Shown: positions 14,602-23,881, numbered from the stretch's first letter. The stretch is 64,000 nt of DNA from Mesorhizobium sp. 113-3-3 (GCF_016756495.1 NZ_AP023245.1:62001-126000); one strand, 5' to 3'. Program-made: numbers and translations. Notes: a model not told the origin generated them from the letters alone.

Positions 14602-16551
14602 TCAACCCGCCTTGTTCACGCGCATGTACCAGTCGACCAGCCGGCGGACCTGCCGCTGGGTATAGCCGCGCTCCACCATCCGCTGCACGAATTCGTTGTG
14701 TCGCTTCTCCGTGACGCTGTCTTGCTTCGAGCCGAAGCTGATCACCGGCAGAAGGTCCTCGACTTGGCCGAACATGCGCTTTTCGATGACCTCGCGAAGC
14801 TTTTCATAACTCGTCCAGGACGGGTTGCGGCCATTGTTGCGCGCGCGGGCGCGCAAGGTGAACTTGACCACTTCGTTGCGGAAGTCCTTGGGATTGGCGA
14901 TGCCGGCGGGCTTCTCGACCTGCGACAGTTCCTTGTCCAGGACCTCGCGATTGAGGATCTGTCCCGTATCGGGATCCTTGTAGTCCTGATCTTCGATCCA
15001 AGCATCGGCGTAGGCGATGTAGCGGTCAAAAAGGTTCTGACCGTATTCGCTGTAGGATTCCAGATAGGCTTTCTGAATCTCGTGACCAATGAACTCGGCA
15101 TAGCGCGTTGCAAGCTCCGATTTGATGAACTCGAGATAGGCGGCTTCCGTCTCCTTCGGGAATTGCTCGCGCTTGATCGCCTCCTCGAGGATGTACATCA
15201 GGTGCACGGGATCGGCGGCGACCTCCTTGGTGTCGTAGTTGAAGCTCTGAGACAGAATCTTGAAGGCGAAGCGCGTGCTGACGCCGGTCATGCCTTCATC
15301 GACGCCCGCAGCATCGCGATATTCCTGCACCGACTTAGCCTTCGGGTCGATCTCCTTGAGGTTCTCGCCGTCATAGGCGCGCATCTTGGTGTAGAGCGGC
15401 GAATTTTCGTGCGCGGCAAGCCGGGTCGAGACGGTGAAGCGGCTGAGAATGTCCAGAACCTCGGGCGCGCAGGGGCTGTTCGCCAGTTCGCTTTCGCGCA
15501 GCAGCTTCTCGTAGATCTGCCTTTCTTCGGTGACGCGAACGCAATAGGGAACCTTGACCACGAGAATGCGGTCGAGGAATGCCTCGTTGTTCTTGTTGTT
15601 CTTGAATTGCTGCCATTCCGATTCGTTGGAATGGGCAACGACGATGCCCTGGTAGGGGAAGGCGCCGAAATTCTCGGTGCCATTGTAGCTGCCTTCCTGG
15701 GTTGCCGTCAGCAGCGGGTGCAGCACCTTGATCGGCGCTTTGAACATCTCGACAAATTCGAGCAGGCCCTGCGTCGTCCGGTTCAGGCCGCCGCTGTAGG
15801 AATAGGCATCCGGATCCGATTGGCTGAAGTTCTCCAACTGCCTGATGTCGACCTTGCCGACCAGGGCCGAGACGTCCTGATTGTTCTCGTCGCCGGGCTC
15901 CGTCTTGGCTATGGAAATCTGGCGCAGCCTTGACGGCAACAGCTTGACGACGCTGAATTTGGAGATGTCGCCGGACAGTTCGTCCAGGCGCTTGGCCGCC
16001 CAGGGCGAAATCAGTCCGCTCAGGCGGCGGCGAGCTATGCCGTATTTGTCTTCCAACAGATCGCCCATGCGGTCGGGATCGAAAAGGCCGAGCGGCGATT
16101 CAAAGACCGGGCTGATCTGGTTGCCGACCTTGAGCGTGTAGATCGGGCGCTGCTCCATTAGCTTCTTCAACCGCTCGGCGAGCGAAGATTTGCCGCCGCC
16201 GACCGGGCCTAGGAGATAGAGTATCTGCTTGCGCTCCTCGAGGCCTTGCGCGGCGTAGCGGAAATATCCGGCAATGCGCTCTATCGTGTATTCCATTCCG
16301 TAGAAGTCAGAAAAGGAAGGATAAACTTTGACCGTGCGGTTGGAGAAAATGCGGCCGAGCCGCTCGTCCTTGCTGGTATCGACCAGGTTTGGCTCGCCGA
16401 TCGCCTCGACCATGCGCTCCGGGGCCGACGCATACATGGCCTTGTCCTCGCGGCAGGCTAACAGATACTGCTGGAGGCTGATCTCTTCCTGGGCCGCGTT
16501 GGAATAAATCTCCGAAAACAGATCGAAGACGTCTGATTGATTTTCGCGCAT
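14602..16551 (-). CDS. PrkA family serine protein kinase (YeaG-like)
   Basis: 649 residues, the normal length of YeaG/PrkA. The N-terminal AAA-like part has a Walker A motif GPVGGGKSSLAERLK near residue 106 and a Walker B-type stretch in the GLLEFVEMFKAPIKVLHPLL region; the C-terminal PrkA kinase-like segment ends in VEDLLPVISFGSK. YeaG in enterobacteria is a Ser/Thr kinase helping cells withstand nitrogen starvation and stationary phase. It is the first gene of a three-gene operon (prkA, yeaH, spoVR). A GGAAC-type promoter site lies about 50 bases upstream, so the operon is probably part of the EcfG general-stress regulon. Confidence 0.94.
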   Translation of the reverse strand: MRENQSDVFDLFSEIYSNAAQEEISLQQYLLACREDKAMYASAPERMVEAIGEPNLVDTSKDERLGRIFSNRTVKVYPSFSDFYGMEYTIERIAGYFRYAAQGLEERKQILYLLGPVGGGKSSLAERLKKLMEQRPIYTLKVGNQISPVFESPLGLFDPDRMGDLLEDKYGIARRRLSGLISPWAAKRLDELSGDISKFSVVKLLPSRLRQISIAKTEPGDENNQDVSALVGKVDIRQLENFSQSDPDAYSYSGGLNRTTQGLLEFVEMFKAPIKVLHPLLTATQEGSYNGTENFGAFPYQGIVVAHSNESEWQQFKNNKNNEAFLDRILVVKVPYCVRVTEERQIYEKLLRESELANSPCAPEVLDILSRFTVSTRLAAHENSPLYTKMRAYDGENLKEIDPKAKSVQEYRDAAGVDEGMTGVSTRFAFKILSQSFNYDTKEVAADPVHLMYILEEAIKREQFPKETEAAYLEFIKSELATRYAEFIGHEIQKAYLESYSEYGQNLFDRYIAYADAWIEDQDYKDPDTGQILNREVLDKELSQVEKPAGIANPKDFRNEVVKFTLRARARNNGRNPSWTSYEKLREVIEKRMFGQVEDLLPVISFGSKQDSVTEKRHNEFVQRMVERGYTQRQVRRLVDWYMRVNKAG

Positions 16552-16599
16552 GATGCCTTTGCCTCAACAGGCTGCCAATCGGCTCCATCCACTCATATT

Positions 16600-16624
16600 A
16601 ACTGCCGGGAAGCATTGCGGTTCC
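16600..16624 (-). promoter_or_regulatory. EcfG/RpoE2-type promoter before the prkA operon
   Basis: On the minus strand GGAAC (16624-16620) is followed by TT (16601-16600) after 18 bases. The predicted transcript would start near 16592 and give a leader of about 40 bases before the ATG at 16551. Confidence 0.55.
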
Positions 16625-17082
16625 CTTCACGTGAAGGAGAGCGCACGCAATGCGACATCGACCTCGGCGACCTGGCGCATTCGAGCCAGGCGATCGCGGC
16701 TCTGGGGCAAATTCAAGGCATTGCCGAACATGAGGCCAAGGCGCTTGTCCTGGATATCGGCGAACGTCAAGTAAGGATAGATCTTAGGCCAGGCGACTGG
16801 CGAACTTCAGGAGATCCTGGATGGCCGCTGCTGCCCGCCTTTAGCTGACCCAACGCCAGCCCTGAACATTCGCGTGCTTAGGAGCCATTGAGACATGCGG
16901 GCTTTGAGGGTGCGCTCAGGAGCCTTAATCGAGCCTTGCGAATTGGACGCGCGCGATAGCCCGCACCGCGTCCGATTTTCACGGGATTGTTTTTGAAGAC
17001 GCGCGCGAAAGTCCGAAGATTGGGCTTCCAGCGGTCTTAATCCAACCGCCTCGCCCGCGTCCCTAGGCCAAACTTAAAGCCA
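16625..17082. other. Intergenic stretch upstream of the prkA operon
   Basis: About 460 bases with no gene I can support. A plus-strand frame runs across the promoter (16537-16848), but it starts inside prkA and has no ribosome-binding site. The composition shifts to AT/GC-mixed non-coding type after 16850. Confidence 0.4.
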
Positions 17083-17331
17083 GTGCGAAAAGACAAACCT
17101 GATCCGGGGCTTCTCTACAGGGCCGTTCGTCCCGGAATCGATGCTGACCAGCTTCGAGGCACCCCAAAGTCGAAGGGGGTGATCGTCGAGGCCGTGCTCC
17201 TTGAGGACATTCCCACCGCCGATCTCCAGGCCGAGGCGGCTCAAAGCGGCATTTCGATCAGCCGAAAACGTCGATCAATCGACGCCCTATTTGAGATCAT
17301 CCCGAATCGCAAGCTGATCGCCAGATGGTGA
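17083..17331 (+). CDS. Small hypothetical protein
   Basis: 82 residues from a GTG at 17083. The sequence is mixed charged with no signal peptide or membrane segment: KGVIVEAVLLEDIPTADLQAEAAQSGISISRKRRSIDALFEII. The central part predicts a helix followed by a short basic helix (SRKRRSIDALFEI), which could bind nucleic acid, but I do not recognise the family. Codon third positions are G/C-rich as in neighbours. There is no strong ribosome-binding site, so the start is uncertain. Confidence 0.4.
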   Translation: MRKDKPDPGLLYRAVRPGIDADQLRGTPKSKGVIVEAVLLEDIPTADLQAEAAQSGISISRKRRSIDALFEIIPNRKLIARW

Positions 17332-17489
17332 AGGTACTCGGTCCCCGATCTGATGACATGTCATTCCGCGGCGCTACTATTCGGCATCATCCATTCTTCA
17401 ATCAAAGCAATGCCGTTAACGCCTGCCTCGCAGACCGGGCTGGCCTGCCCGATTGCCTGGAGGCGGTAGGACAGCAGGAAGGACCGTGA

Positions 17490-17966
17490 TCAACTTGTCC
17501 GGTTGATAGAAGTGACCGCTAGGTTAGTCAGCTTGTTGTTGGTGGCTTTTTCCTGGTCGAGGATCTCGCTGAGCAACTTGTGCGCCTCGTCATGCCCAAG
17601 ATCCTTTGCCCATTCCCGCAGCGAGCCATACCGAGAGATCTCATAGTGCTCGACTGCCTGGCAGGCGGCCAGCAGGCCGGAATCGAGGGCCGTTCCGGAG
17701 GCCTTCTCGATCAGCCCGTCGGCTTCCTTGATGAGGCCCTCAATCGCGTCGCACTTCTCGCCAGACGCCTTCATGCCTAGCGACTTGAACACCTGTTCGA
17801 GCTTCTTGATCTGCGCCTTCGTCTCCTCCAGATGGTCCTCGGCTGCCTTCTTTAGCTTGATATCCTTGACGGCCGCAGCCACCCTGGGCAACGCCTTGGT
17901 AATCGCGTTCTCAGCATAATACATGTCCTGCAGCGTATGCTCGAAAATATCGGCTAGAGTTTTCAT
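17490..17966 (-). CDS. DUF892 (YciE-type) ferritin-like protein, copy 1
   Basis: 158 residues from the ATG at 17966, which has AGGAGC seven to ten bases upstream; the frame extends to 18137 but only through promoter DNA. It is a four-helix bundle of the DUF892/YciE type: FEHTLQDMYYAENAITKALP opens helix 1 with the Glu/Tyr metal-site pattern, then EDHLEETKAQIKKLEQVF, and ACQAVEHYEISRYGSLREWA with the second Glu/His set. Members are ferritin-like and linked to osmotic and oxidative stress. A second copy lies at 36618-37145. An EcfG-like promoter sits just upstream. Confidence 0.92.
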   Translation of the reverse strand: MKTLADIFEHTLQDMYYAENAITKALPRVAAAVKDIKLKKAAEDHLEETKAQIKKLEQVFKSLGMKASGEKCDAIEGLIKEADGLIEKASGTALDSGLLAACQAVEHYEISRYGSLREWAKDLGHDEAHKLLSEILDQEKATNNKLTNLAVTSINRTS

Positions 17967-18002
17967 TAAAAAATGCTCCTTGCCCGAATTGGCTTTGAGT
18001 GA

Positions 18003-18027
18003 AAGAGCCGGCAACGCGAAAGGTTCC
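18003..18027 (-). promoter_or_regulatory. EcfG/RpoE2-type promoter before DUF892 copy 1
   Basis: Minus strand GGAAC (18027-18023), 18-base spacer, TT (18004-18003). Transcription would begin near 17995, leaving about 29 bases to the ATG at 17966. Confidence 0.55.
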
Positions 18028-18173
18028 GTGCCTTTCTCATGTTGTCCGCGTCCTGGCGCCCGGGTGCCCTGGCAAAGTAGAATAACATCGCCAGATGGTG
18101 GGAAAAACACGCGTGATCCTAACGGACCACGCGTCAATCATAGGTCAGACTGCACGCAAGATCGATTGCTGGT

Positions 18174-18425
18174 TCAGCGCTTGATCATTCGGGCCACGGC
18201 GATCAGAATACATGCGCCGATGAAACCGGAGACAAGATAGCCAAGCCAGCCGGCCAAGGATACACCCAGCAACCCAAGAAGGATGTTGGCGACGATAGCG
18301 CCGACGATTCCCAGAATGATGTTCATGAGCACGCCCATATTGCTTTTCATGAACATCTCGGCGAGCCATCCGGCGATACCGCCGATGACGACAGCCGCGA
18401 TCCAACCGACACCTGGATTTTCCAT
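18174..18425 (-). CDS. GlsB/YeaQ/YmgE family stress membrane protein
   Basis: 83 residues from the ATG at 18425, preceded by GAAGGAGAAGGGG. Three short Gly-rich membrane segments (GWIAAVVIGGIAGWLAE, NIILGIVGAIVANILLGLLG and LGYLVSGFIGACILIAVARMI) match the transglycosylase-associated (YeaQ/YmgE/GlsB) family. The proteins are small inner-membrane proteins of unknown mechanism induced by general stress. It is monocistronic, lying between DUF892 and DUF4112 genes. Its own EcfG-type promoter lies about 45 bases upstream. Confidence 0.93.
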   Translation of the reverse strand: MENPGVGWIAAVVIGGIAGWLAEMFMKSNMGVLMNIILGIVGAIVANILLGLLGVSLAGWLGYLVSGFIGACILIAVARMIKR

Positions 18426-18465
18426 ATTTTCCCCTTCTCCTTCGAACCGAAATTGGTTCGGCGAG

Positions 18466-18493
18466 AAAACGTGCCTTAAACCAATAAGGTTCC
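18466..18493 (-). promoter_or_regulatory. EcfG/RpoE2-type promoter before GlsB/YeaQ
   Basis: Minus strand GGAAC (18493-18489), 19-base spacer, TT (18469-18468) within CGTTTT. The -10 region matches the full CGTT form. Confidence 0.6.
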
Positions 18494-18546
18494 CTGGGTG
18501 AACACTGGGCCGCAATCAGGTCGGGCCGCCGGGCACCAAGTCGCGC

Positions 18547-18969
18547 TTAACGTTGGAGGTGGCGACGAAGCAGTCTGATATTGCGATCGTTGGCCTTAAA
18601 GTACACGTCGAAGAAAGAGCCCAGAATAGGGACGCTTCCTACAATGGTATCAAGCAGTACGTTCCCTAACATTCTGGCCACCAACGTCTTTCGAGCACCG
18701 CAGCTACGGGCTCGCAACACGATGTAAACCGAAACGATGCCTGTCGCCGCATCTCCCAGGACAGGCACCAGACCCACCAGGGCATCCAATCCGAAGCGAA
18801 TGGATGTCCCCGGAATGCGCCAGCGGGAATCGAGTAAGGCAGCCAGCAAATCCAATTCGGCAACTACGTTTGTCGCCTTGGTGCCATGATAGCCCTGCCC
18901 AGTTAGATCATCTGCCGAGCCCGTACGAGGCAGCGGGTCTCCTCGGGGCATGGTCGTTACTCTAGACAT
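18547..18969 (-). CDS. DUF4112 family membrane protein
   Basis: 140 residues. The DUF4112 signature is clear: LDLLAALLDSRWRIPGTSIRFGLDALVGLVPVLGDAATGIVSVYIV, then MLGNVLLDTIVGSVPILGSFFDVYFKANDRNIRLLRRHL. Two hydrophobic hairpins flank the paired VP-x-LG motifs. Function is unknown; the family is common in proteobacteria and often near other stress genes. The gene start overlaps the end of the YidB-like gene by eight bases, so both are co-transcribed from the promoter at 19466-19490. Confidence 0.9.
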   Translation of the reverse strand: MSRVTTMPRGDPLPRTGSADDLTGQGYHGTKATNVVAELDLLAALLDSRWRIPGTSIRFGLDALVGLVPVLGDAATGIVSVYIVLRARSCGARKTLVARMLGNVLLDTIVGSVPILGSFFDVYFKANDRNIRLLRRHLQR

Positions 18970-19441
18970 CGTTTTGCCCGGTTCTACTCGGGGGCACGTC
19001 GTCGAGTAGGGTTATCGCATAGGAGCTTTGCTTGGGCTCGGGTGGGAGTTCACCATTTGGCGTCATCTTGTTGATCGCCTCGGGCAGATCCCGGGTGATC
19101 CTGCTGATGAGTTCCTCGCGCGGAAGTCCAGTTTGCATCGACAGCGATGTCAGTGTGTCTTCATCGATTGCCGCTTCCACGTCATTAGGCTTGATTGGCT
19201 GGTTGGGCCCAGTGCCTACCCACGAGTCGACCTTTGATCCTGCCCCCACACCTCTAAACCGATCAAGGATGTCTCGAAGCGCCGTCCCCGAGACGCCTTT
19301 GGAAAACTGATCCAGAAGCCCGCCTTGCGGGTCGTTTGGATTACGATCGCCCGCACCACGGATCATCTCGCCGATTTTGTCGCGATTCTGGTAGGCTAGA
19401 ACGCCGAGCATCGCGAGCGCCAATTTTCCGAGATTCGCCAT
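18962..19441 (-). CDS. YidB/DUF937-like protein
   Basis: 159 residues from the ATG at 19441, with GGAG seven bases upstream; four upstream codons in the frame are not needed. The N-terminus is a short hydrophobic segment (KLALAMLGVLAYQNR). The body matches YidB family spacing: GGLLDQFSKGVSGTALRDILDRFRGVGAGSKVDSWVGTGPNQPI and then a TSLSMQTGLPREELISRITRDLPEAI helical part. Function is unknown. It is the first gene of a two-gene operon with DUF4112. Confidence 0.88.
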   Translation of the reverse strand: MANLGKLALAMLGVLAYQNRDKIGEMIRGAGDRNPNDPQGGLLDQFSKGVSGTALRDILDRFRGVGAGSKVDSWVGTGPNQPIKPNDVEAAIDEDTLTSLSMQTGLPREELISRITRDLPEAINKMTPNGELPPEPKQSSYAITLLDDVPPSRTGQNDV

Positions 19442-19465
19442 TAGTATCTCCACCGTTCAGTAGAG

Positions 19466-19490
19466 AAGGGCTCAACTCCACAAAGGTTCC
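19466..19490 (-). promoter_or_regulatory. EcfG/RpoE2-type promoter before YidB-DUF4112
   Basis: Minus strand GGAAC (19490-19486), 18-base spacer, TT (19467-19466). Predicted leader is about 17 bases before the ATG at 19441. Confidence 0.55.
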
Positions 19491-19955
19491 GTCAGCGCTA
19501 CCCCGGTCGACATGGGGTTCACCATCAGTATCGCGAACGCAGCAAGCGGGATCAGAGGCAATGCTTCGATCGTGCGTTCGTCGAGCGGTGTCGCTATCGC
19601 CGCAATGGCCTCGTCAGAGCAAGGCGCACAATCGGCCGGCCGACCAGTCTGTGGGCCCCCAACACCGGAGGCCTATTTCAAGCTCTTGACGTAAGGTGCT
19701 CCCACATCTGCCGGCAGGCCAACGAAAAACCCGCCGACCAAAGTCACCGGGCCATGTCCGTTGTATGTCAACCATTTTGGATCGCCCATGAACGCGCCTT
19801 GCCACCTAGCGACCTGTTCATCGATCTCGCCCGCTTGATGCCAAGCGCCCTGGCGTCGGCGACGAGCTTGCCAGCTGACTACGCCGCCAACTCTTGCCGC
19901 GCGTCCTGGAGCCCGCCGCCAGGGGCCATGCCCGAGGCTGCGCTAAAATCGTTCC
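19491..19955. other. Intergenic stretch without a clear gene
   Basis: About 460 bases. A plus-strand frame at 19512-19694 (60 residues) and a longer one at 19754-19984 have no ribosome-binding site and no recognisable product. A perfect 10-bp palindrome GTTCCGGAAC lies at 19951-19960, flanked by A- and T-runs. Confidence 0.4.
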
Positions 19956-19981
19956 GGAACATTTTAGACGAATTGCATGTT
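19956..19981 (+). promoter_or_regulatory. Possible EcfG-type promoter giving a leaderless transcript
   Basis: GGAAC (19956-19960), 19-base spacer, TT (19980-19981). The next ATG is at 19990, so the transcript would start at or just before the start codon. The GGAAC is half of the palindrome at 19951-19960, so it could equally be an operator. Confidence 0.3.
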
Positions 19982-19989
19982 TGAAGGTT

Positions 19990-20217
19990 ATGAAGGTCGA
20001 CGCCGACGAATGCCGGACAGCCCTGATGCTGATCCGGCGCACGATCGAGGAACACTGCCCGCCCGGTGTGCTGCCGAGCGAAGAAGCGGTGAACGGCCTT
20101 TACGGGCCGGAGTTGATCCATGAGGCGGAAGCGCTGGCGGCTGCCATCGTCGCAACTATCGACAAGATGCAGTTGCGCGTGATGATGAAGCCGCCTTCCC
20201 CCAGTATCAAACAATAA
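19990..20217 (+). CDS. Small hypothetical protein
   Basis: 75 residues from the ATG at 19990. A GAAGG sequence lies just before it, but a transcript from the site at 19956 would be nearly leaderless. The body reads DADECRTALMLIRRTIEEHCPPGVLPSEEAVNG, then LIHEAEALAAAIVATIDKM: two amphipathic helices around a Pro/Gly turn, without membrane segments. I do not recognise the family. Frame-wide G/C third positions support coding. The frame opens further upstream (19894), but that part has a different composition. Confidence 0.5.
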   Translation: MKVDADECRTALMLIRRTIEEHCPPGVLPSEEAVNGLYGPELIHEAEALAAAIVATIDKMQLRVMMKPPSPSIKQ

Positions 20218-20410
20218 GCCAGGAAGCCCACCGGCGCGCGTTTCGGCGGGCCGCTGTTCTAGCCGTCCGTTCCGGCGCAATTACGGTCACCGGTTGTCGC
20301 CGTCTCCTTTCAGCCTAGACCAAACTGATCTCTAGGCCGACATGTGGCGCAAAGCGGTCATTGGCGATTCCATTTTTTCGAGAATGTGCGCCAGCAACAA
20401 TGCGTCTGAA

Positions 20411-23400
20411 TTACCGGAGCTCGTGGATGACCACGGTAGGGACAACCGACTTCGCAATCTCACACAGGTGTTTATGATGGGTGAGGTAGATCACCTGGCC
20501 CACATTAGCCATCTCACTGAACAGTCGGAAAACTTCCTCCGACCGGAGATGGTCAAAGGTTTCCATGATGTCGTCGGCGATGAACGGAACGGACGGCCTG
20601 AGCTTGGCAAACTCGTAATATCCGGCGAGGCGCAGAGCCAGGTAGAGCTGAAAACGCGCGCCTTTCGACAAAGCGTCTGCGACCTTCGATTGACCATCCC
20701 GCTGCGTGGCGATGAGGACCTCACCGCCCTTTACCGGCTGGGTCGTCAAGCCTGTGTACTGGCCGCGCGTGATCAGCGCGAACGCGTCGGAGGCCTGGCT
20801 CATCATTCCAGAGCGGTGGCGTTCGCGGTAGACCCGGAGCGCGCTTGCCGCCGACATGACACCGAGCTTCAATTCGATATAACGGGCAGCCTTCTCCTCG
20901 ATTTCGAGAAGCACGGTGCGGCGCTCGGCATCGATGCGGGCAACTTGGCTGTCGCCGCCAATCGCGTCGAGCTTGTCGGTCGCTCGGGTACGCCGGACGA
21001 GTTGCTGTTGCAATGCTTCATCGAGGTCAGCGAGGCGCCGCTCGATTTCGGCCTTTTCAATTGCCAACTCGCCGAGATCGAGGCTCTCCAGCAATGAGCG
21101 CGCCTGGGCGAAGTCCTCAAGGGCGAGCTCCCTCGTCAGCCGTTCTTCTAGCTCGGCCACGGTGCTCTGCAGGCCGTCTCGCTCGCGAAGCTGTTCATCG
21201 CGCTCTGAGACCTCCGGCAGAGTTCTTACCCCAAAGGCATCGAGCACTTCTTGTTTCGTCGTGTCGTTTGCCGCGACCTCGCCTTTCAGCGCCTCCCGAA
21301 CCTCGCGCAATGTCTGAACATCAAGGTGGAGATTTGCCCTCGCCTCTCGAGCACGCTCAGCTTGCTCGAGACGCTCTGTCAGCCTGACGCTAACCTGCTC
21401 TGGCGCCTCGTCGCTCACACACTCGCCGCCCTTCGCACCGAGTCTGGCCACCTCTTCGGCAAATGCAGTCCTGTCCGCCTCCATCTTGCGGATGCGGATG
21501 CGCATGGCCTCACGATCCTGCAGGGCCCTCGACAGCTCCGACAACTGGTCGAGCACACTGCCAAGGCCTGTCCCGGCAATGCCTTCTTCGAGCCAAGTGC
21601 CCTTCAGCGTTTCCTTGACCTCGGCCTGCCATGCACCCTCTCGCCTTTCGGCAATTTCAACAGCGAGCCGCCTGGCGGCCAGCTCCTCTTCTTTCGCGGC
21701 GATGCTCCTCAGCGCTTCAGCTCGTTCGGCATCGACCTTCGCCTGCCTATCGAGAAAGCGGTCGGCGGCTACAACCGTTGCTTCCAAGGCCTCACCAGCG
21801 TCCGGCTGAATTCCGACGCTTTGAAGAGCCGAGGCCAATGCGAGATGGATCCGCTCTCCCTCAGCTATTGCGCATTCAATCCGTGCGCGTGCGAGCAGAA
21901 TGTCGTCCCAAGAGGCAAGCGCGTCAGCGCGTGCGGAAAGTCGCTCTTCGAGAAGTCCTATCAAAAGGTCGAGCGACTGTGCCTGGCAATCCTGAAGTAA
22001 GGCGCTAGCTGCCTCCTTGATTTCAGCGGACGCTATCTCTGCACGCTGCGACGCCCCGGCGAGCTGGCAGCTTGCGCGCTCAATTGCCGCTTCGGTCTCG
22101 GCAACCTTTTGTTTCACTGCGCGCAGATCTGCAAGCTCGCTTGCATGGGCCAATCGTCCAGCCCCGACATGATCATCCTTGGCCAATGCTGTGGCAAACA
22201 GGTCCGCGGTTTCAATCTTGAGGTCCGCCCGGTGACTTCGCCAGGCCTCGTCTCTCTCACGTCGTATGGCTGCGGCTGTTTCATCGTCAGCGAGATTGGC
22301 CGAGGCGCGGACAGCAGCCAACCATGACGAAGTAGTTATCCGACTTTGTTCATACTCAGCCAGACGCTCGGTGAAGACTGCCTTGTCCCTTCGAAGGTCC
22401 GCGGCCAGTGTTTTCCAGGCAGCCAACTGCGTCGGCGGCGGGACCGACATCTTCGAAAGCAGGTCGACATCTCCTGACCACGGCTGGAGGCGCCGCATCG
22501 CATCCGCCAGCCTTATTTGCCGCTCGGCCTCCACGGCGCGCGCCTCTCGAATTTCGCGTGTGTGACTACTCTGCTTCGCCCCCGACACGGCTGCCATCAG
22601 TCTGGCTCTTGCGGGCTCGGGCACTGCCCTCTCCGCGCCAACTCGGCCTCGCGCAGCGCTGAGCCGGTCGAGCGCGGCAGCGGCTTCATCGCGGGCCATC
22701 TGCAGGCTCGTCGTGATCCCGGAGCGTTGCTCGACCATATTGCGAAGGGTGCCTACCACAAAGGCAGGTAGAGTGAGCCGGGACGGATCCTGTTCGGCCG
22801 ACCTTCCGAGCGCGGCGAGACAAGTCGCCACGACCTGGTCGAGCATCTGGACTTCCATCTTGCGGGTCGGCAGATCCATGCCCGCGGACAGATATCGCGC
22901 CTTGCGATCGGCAAGTCCTCGCACCTGCTCCGAGATCGCCAGCACAGCTTCATCGACAGCGATTGCTTCGATCTTTGCCTTCGCGCGCTCGATCTCATCG
23001 GCGTTGGCCTGGAGGCGGGTTCTCAAACGGGTATCCTGATCGATCAATTCCGCGACGCTGCCACTCCAGGTCCGGGAAGGAGACGGCATATCAGGCAGCT
23101 CAGCCAGCCTGCTTGCCTTGCGTTTTATTTCGGCAAGGAGCGGCGCGGCGCGCGCATATCGTTCGACGGTGGCGAGCCGCGCCGACAAGACCGCGCGTTC
23201 AGCCAGGCTGCGGTCATACTTGTCCTGGGCTTCCACCCTTTCCGCCTCGAGCGCCTCGAATGTCGAGGCCAGCGTGTCGATCGCCTCCTTGCGTAACTTG
23301 AGCTCCGCGAACCGCTTCTTCAGCAACGCGATTTCGGTGCTCTGGGCCTGTTTGCGATAAAGACCGTCTGCCTCCGTATCCAGTGCAGCCAGGACGTCGC

Positions 23401-23881
23401 TCGCATGCCCAAGCCCGGCGCTGGCAGTGAAAAGGAGCTTGCCGAGATCGCCACGCGATTCAAGGATCGCCCTGCCGCCCGCTTCCAGCGTCTCGTCATC
23501 GAGCGAGAACATGCTGCTGTAGGCATCGCGGGACAAGCCCGTGAGGTTTGCCGAAATGGCAATTTCGCTGAGCGGCCTGCCTTCAGCGTCGTGCAGGGAG
23601 TTACCGCGGCTTTTGGTGCGTGAGACGGCAAGCATCCGTCCGTCGAATTCCAGCAACCCGCCGATGCGCATGGAGCTGTATTCGTGCAGAAAATTATAGC
23701 GGCTGCGCTCCTCGATGCCAAAGAGCAGATCCAAATAGGCGGAAAGCGCTGTCGACTTACCGGCCTCATTCAGGCCGAAGACGATATGCAAATCCGGGGC
23801 CGAAGACGGCTTCTCCCCGAAGTCGATCGCTTTATCGGTAAACTTGCCATAGCGGGTCAAGTCAAGGCGACGCAATCTCAT
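20411..23881 (-). CDS. YhaN-type AAA ATPase, SbcC-like
   Basis: 1156 residues. The N-terminus is an SMC/Rad50-type half ATPase: RLRRLDLTRYGKFTDKAIDF and a Walker A GLNEAGKS near 36-43. Long coiled-coil arms follow (about 170-950). The C-terminal half has SKGARFQLYLALRLAGYYEF as signature motif and the Walker B-like VPFIADDIMETFD. This is the YhaN branch of SbcC/Rad50-like proteins, with a truncated C-terminus, which pairs with a YhaO/SbcD-like nuclease. The likely role is ATP-driven DNA end processing in repair. It overlaps the nuclease gene as ATGA at 23878-23881, so translation is coupled. Confidence 0.9.
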   Translation of the reverse strand: MRLRRLDLTRYGKFTDKAIDFGEKPSSAPDLHIVFGLNEAGKSTALSAYLDLLFGIEERSRYNFLHEYSSMRIGGLLEFDGRMLAVSRTKSRGNSLHDAEGRPLSEIAISANLTGLSRDAYSSMFSLDDETLEAGGRAILESRGDLGKLLFTASAGLGHASDVLAALDTEADGLYRKQAQSTEIALLKKRFAELKLRKEAIDTLASTFEALEAERVEAQDKYDRSLAERAVLSARLATVERYARAAPLLAEIKRKASRLAELPDMPSPSRTWSGSVAELIDQDTRLRTRLQANADEIERAKAKIEAIAVDEAVLAISEQVRGLADRKARYLSAGMDLPTRKMEVQMLDQVVATCLAALGRSAEQDPSRLTLPAFVVGTLRNMVEQRSGITTSLQMARDEAAAALDRLSAARGRVGAERAVPEPARARLMAAVSGAKQSSHTREIREARAVEAERQIRLADAMRRLQPWSGDVDLLSKMSVPPPTQLAAWKTLAADLRRDKAVFTERLAEYEQSRITTSSWLAAVRASANLADDETAAAIRRERDEAWRSHRADLKIETADLFATALAKDDHVGAGRLAHASELADLRAVKQKVAETEAAIERASCQLAGASQRAEIASAEIKEAASALLQDCQAQSLDLLIGLLEERLSARADALASWDDILLARARIECAIAEGERIHLALASALQSVGIQPDAGEALEATVVAADRFLDRQAKVDAERAEALRSIAAKEEELAARRLAVEIAERREGAWQAEVKETLKGTWLEEGIAGTGLGSVLDQLSELSRALQDREAMRIRIRKMEADRTAFAEEVARLGAKGGECVSDEAPEQVSVRLTERLEQAERAREARANLHLDVQTLREVREALKGEVAANDTTKQEVLDAFGVRTLPEVSERDEQLRERDGLQSTVAELEERLTRELALEDFAQARSLLESLDLGELAIEKAEIERRLADLDEALQQQLVRRTRATDKLDAIGGDSQVARIDAERRTVLLEIEEKAARYIELKLGVMSAASALRVYRERHRSGMMSQASDAFALITRGQYTGLTTQPVKGGEVLIATQRDGQSKVADALSKGARFQLYLALRLAGYYEFAKLRPSVPFIADDIMETFDHLRSEEVFRLFSEMANVGQVIYLTHHKHLCEIAKSVVPTVVIHELR

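Noticed and set aside
14407..15933. 508-codon plus-strand frame antisense to prkA
   Set aside because: It is the complement of PrkA; leucine- and valine-rich patterns arise from the sense codons and there is no independent start signal.
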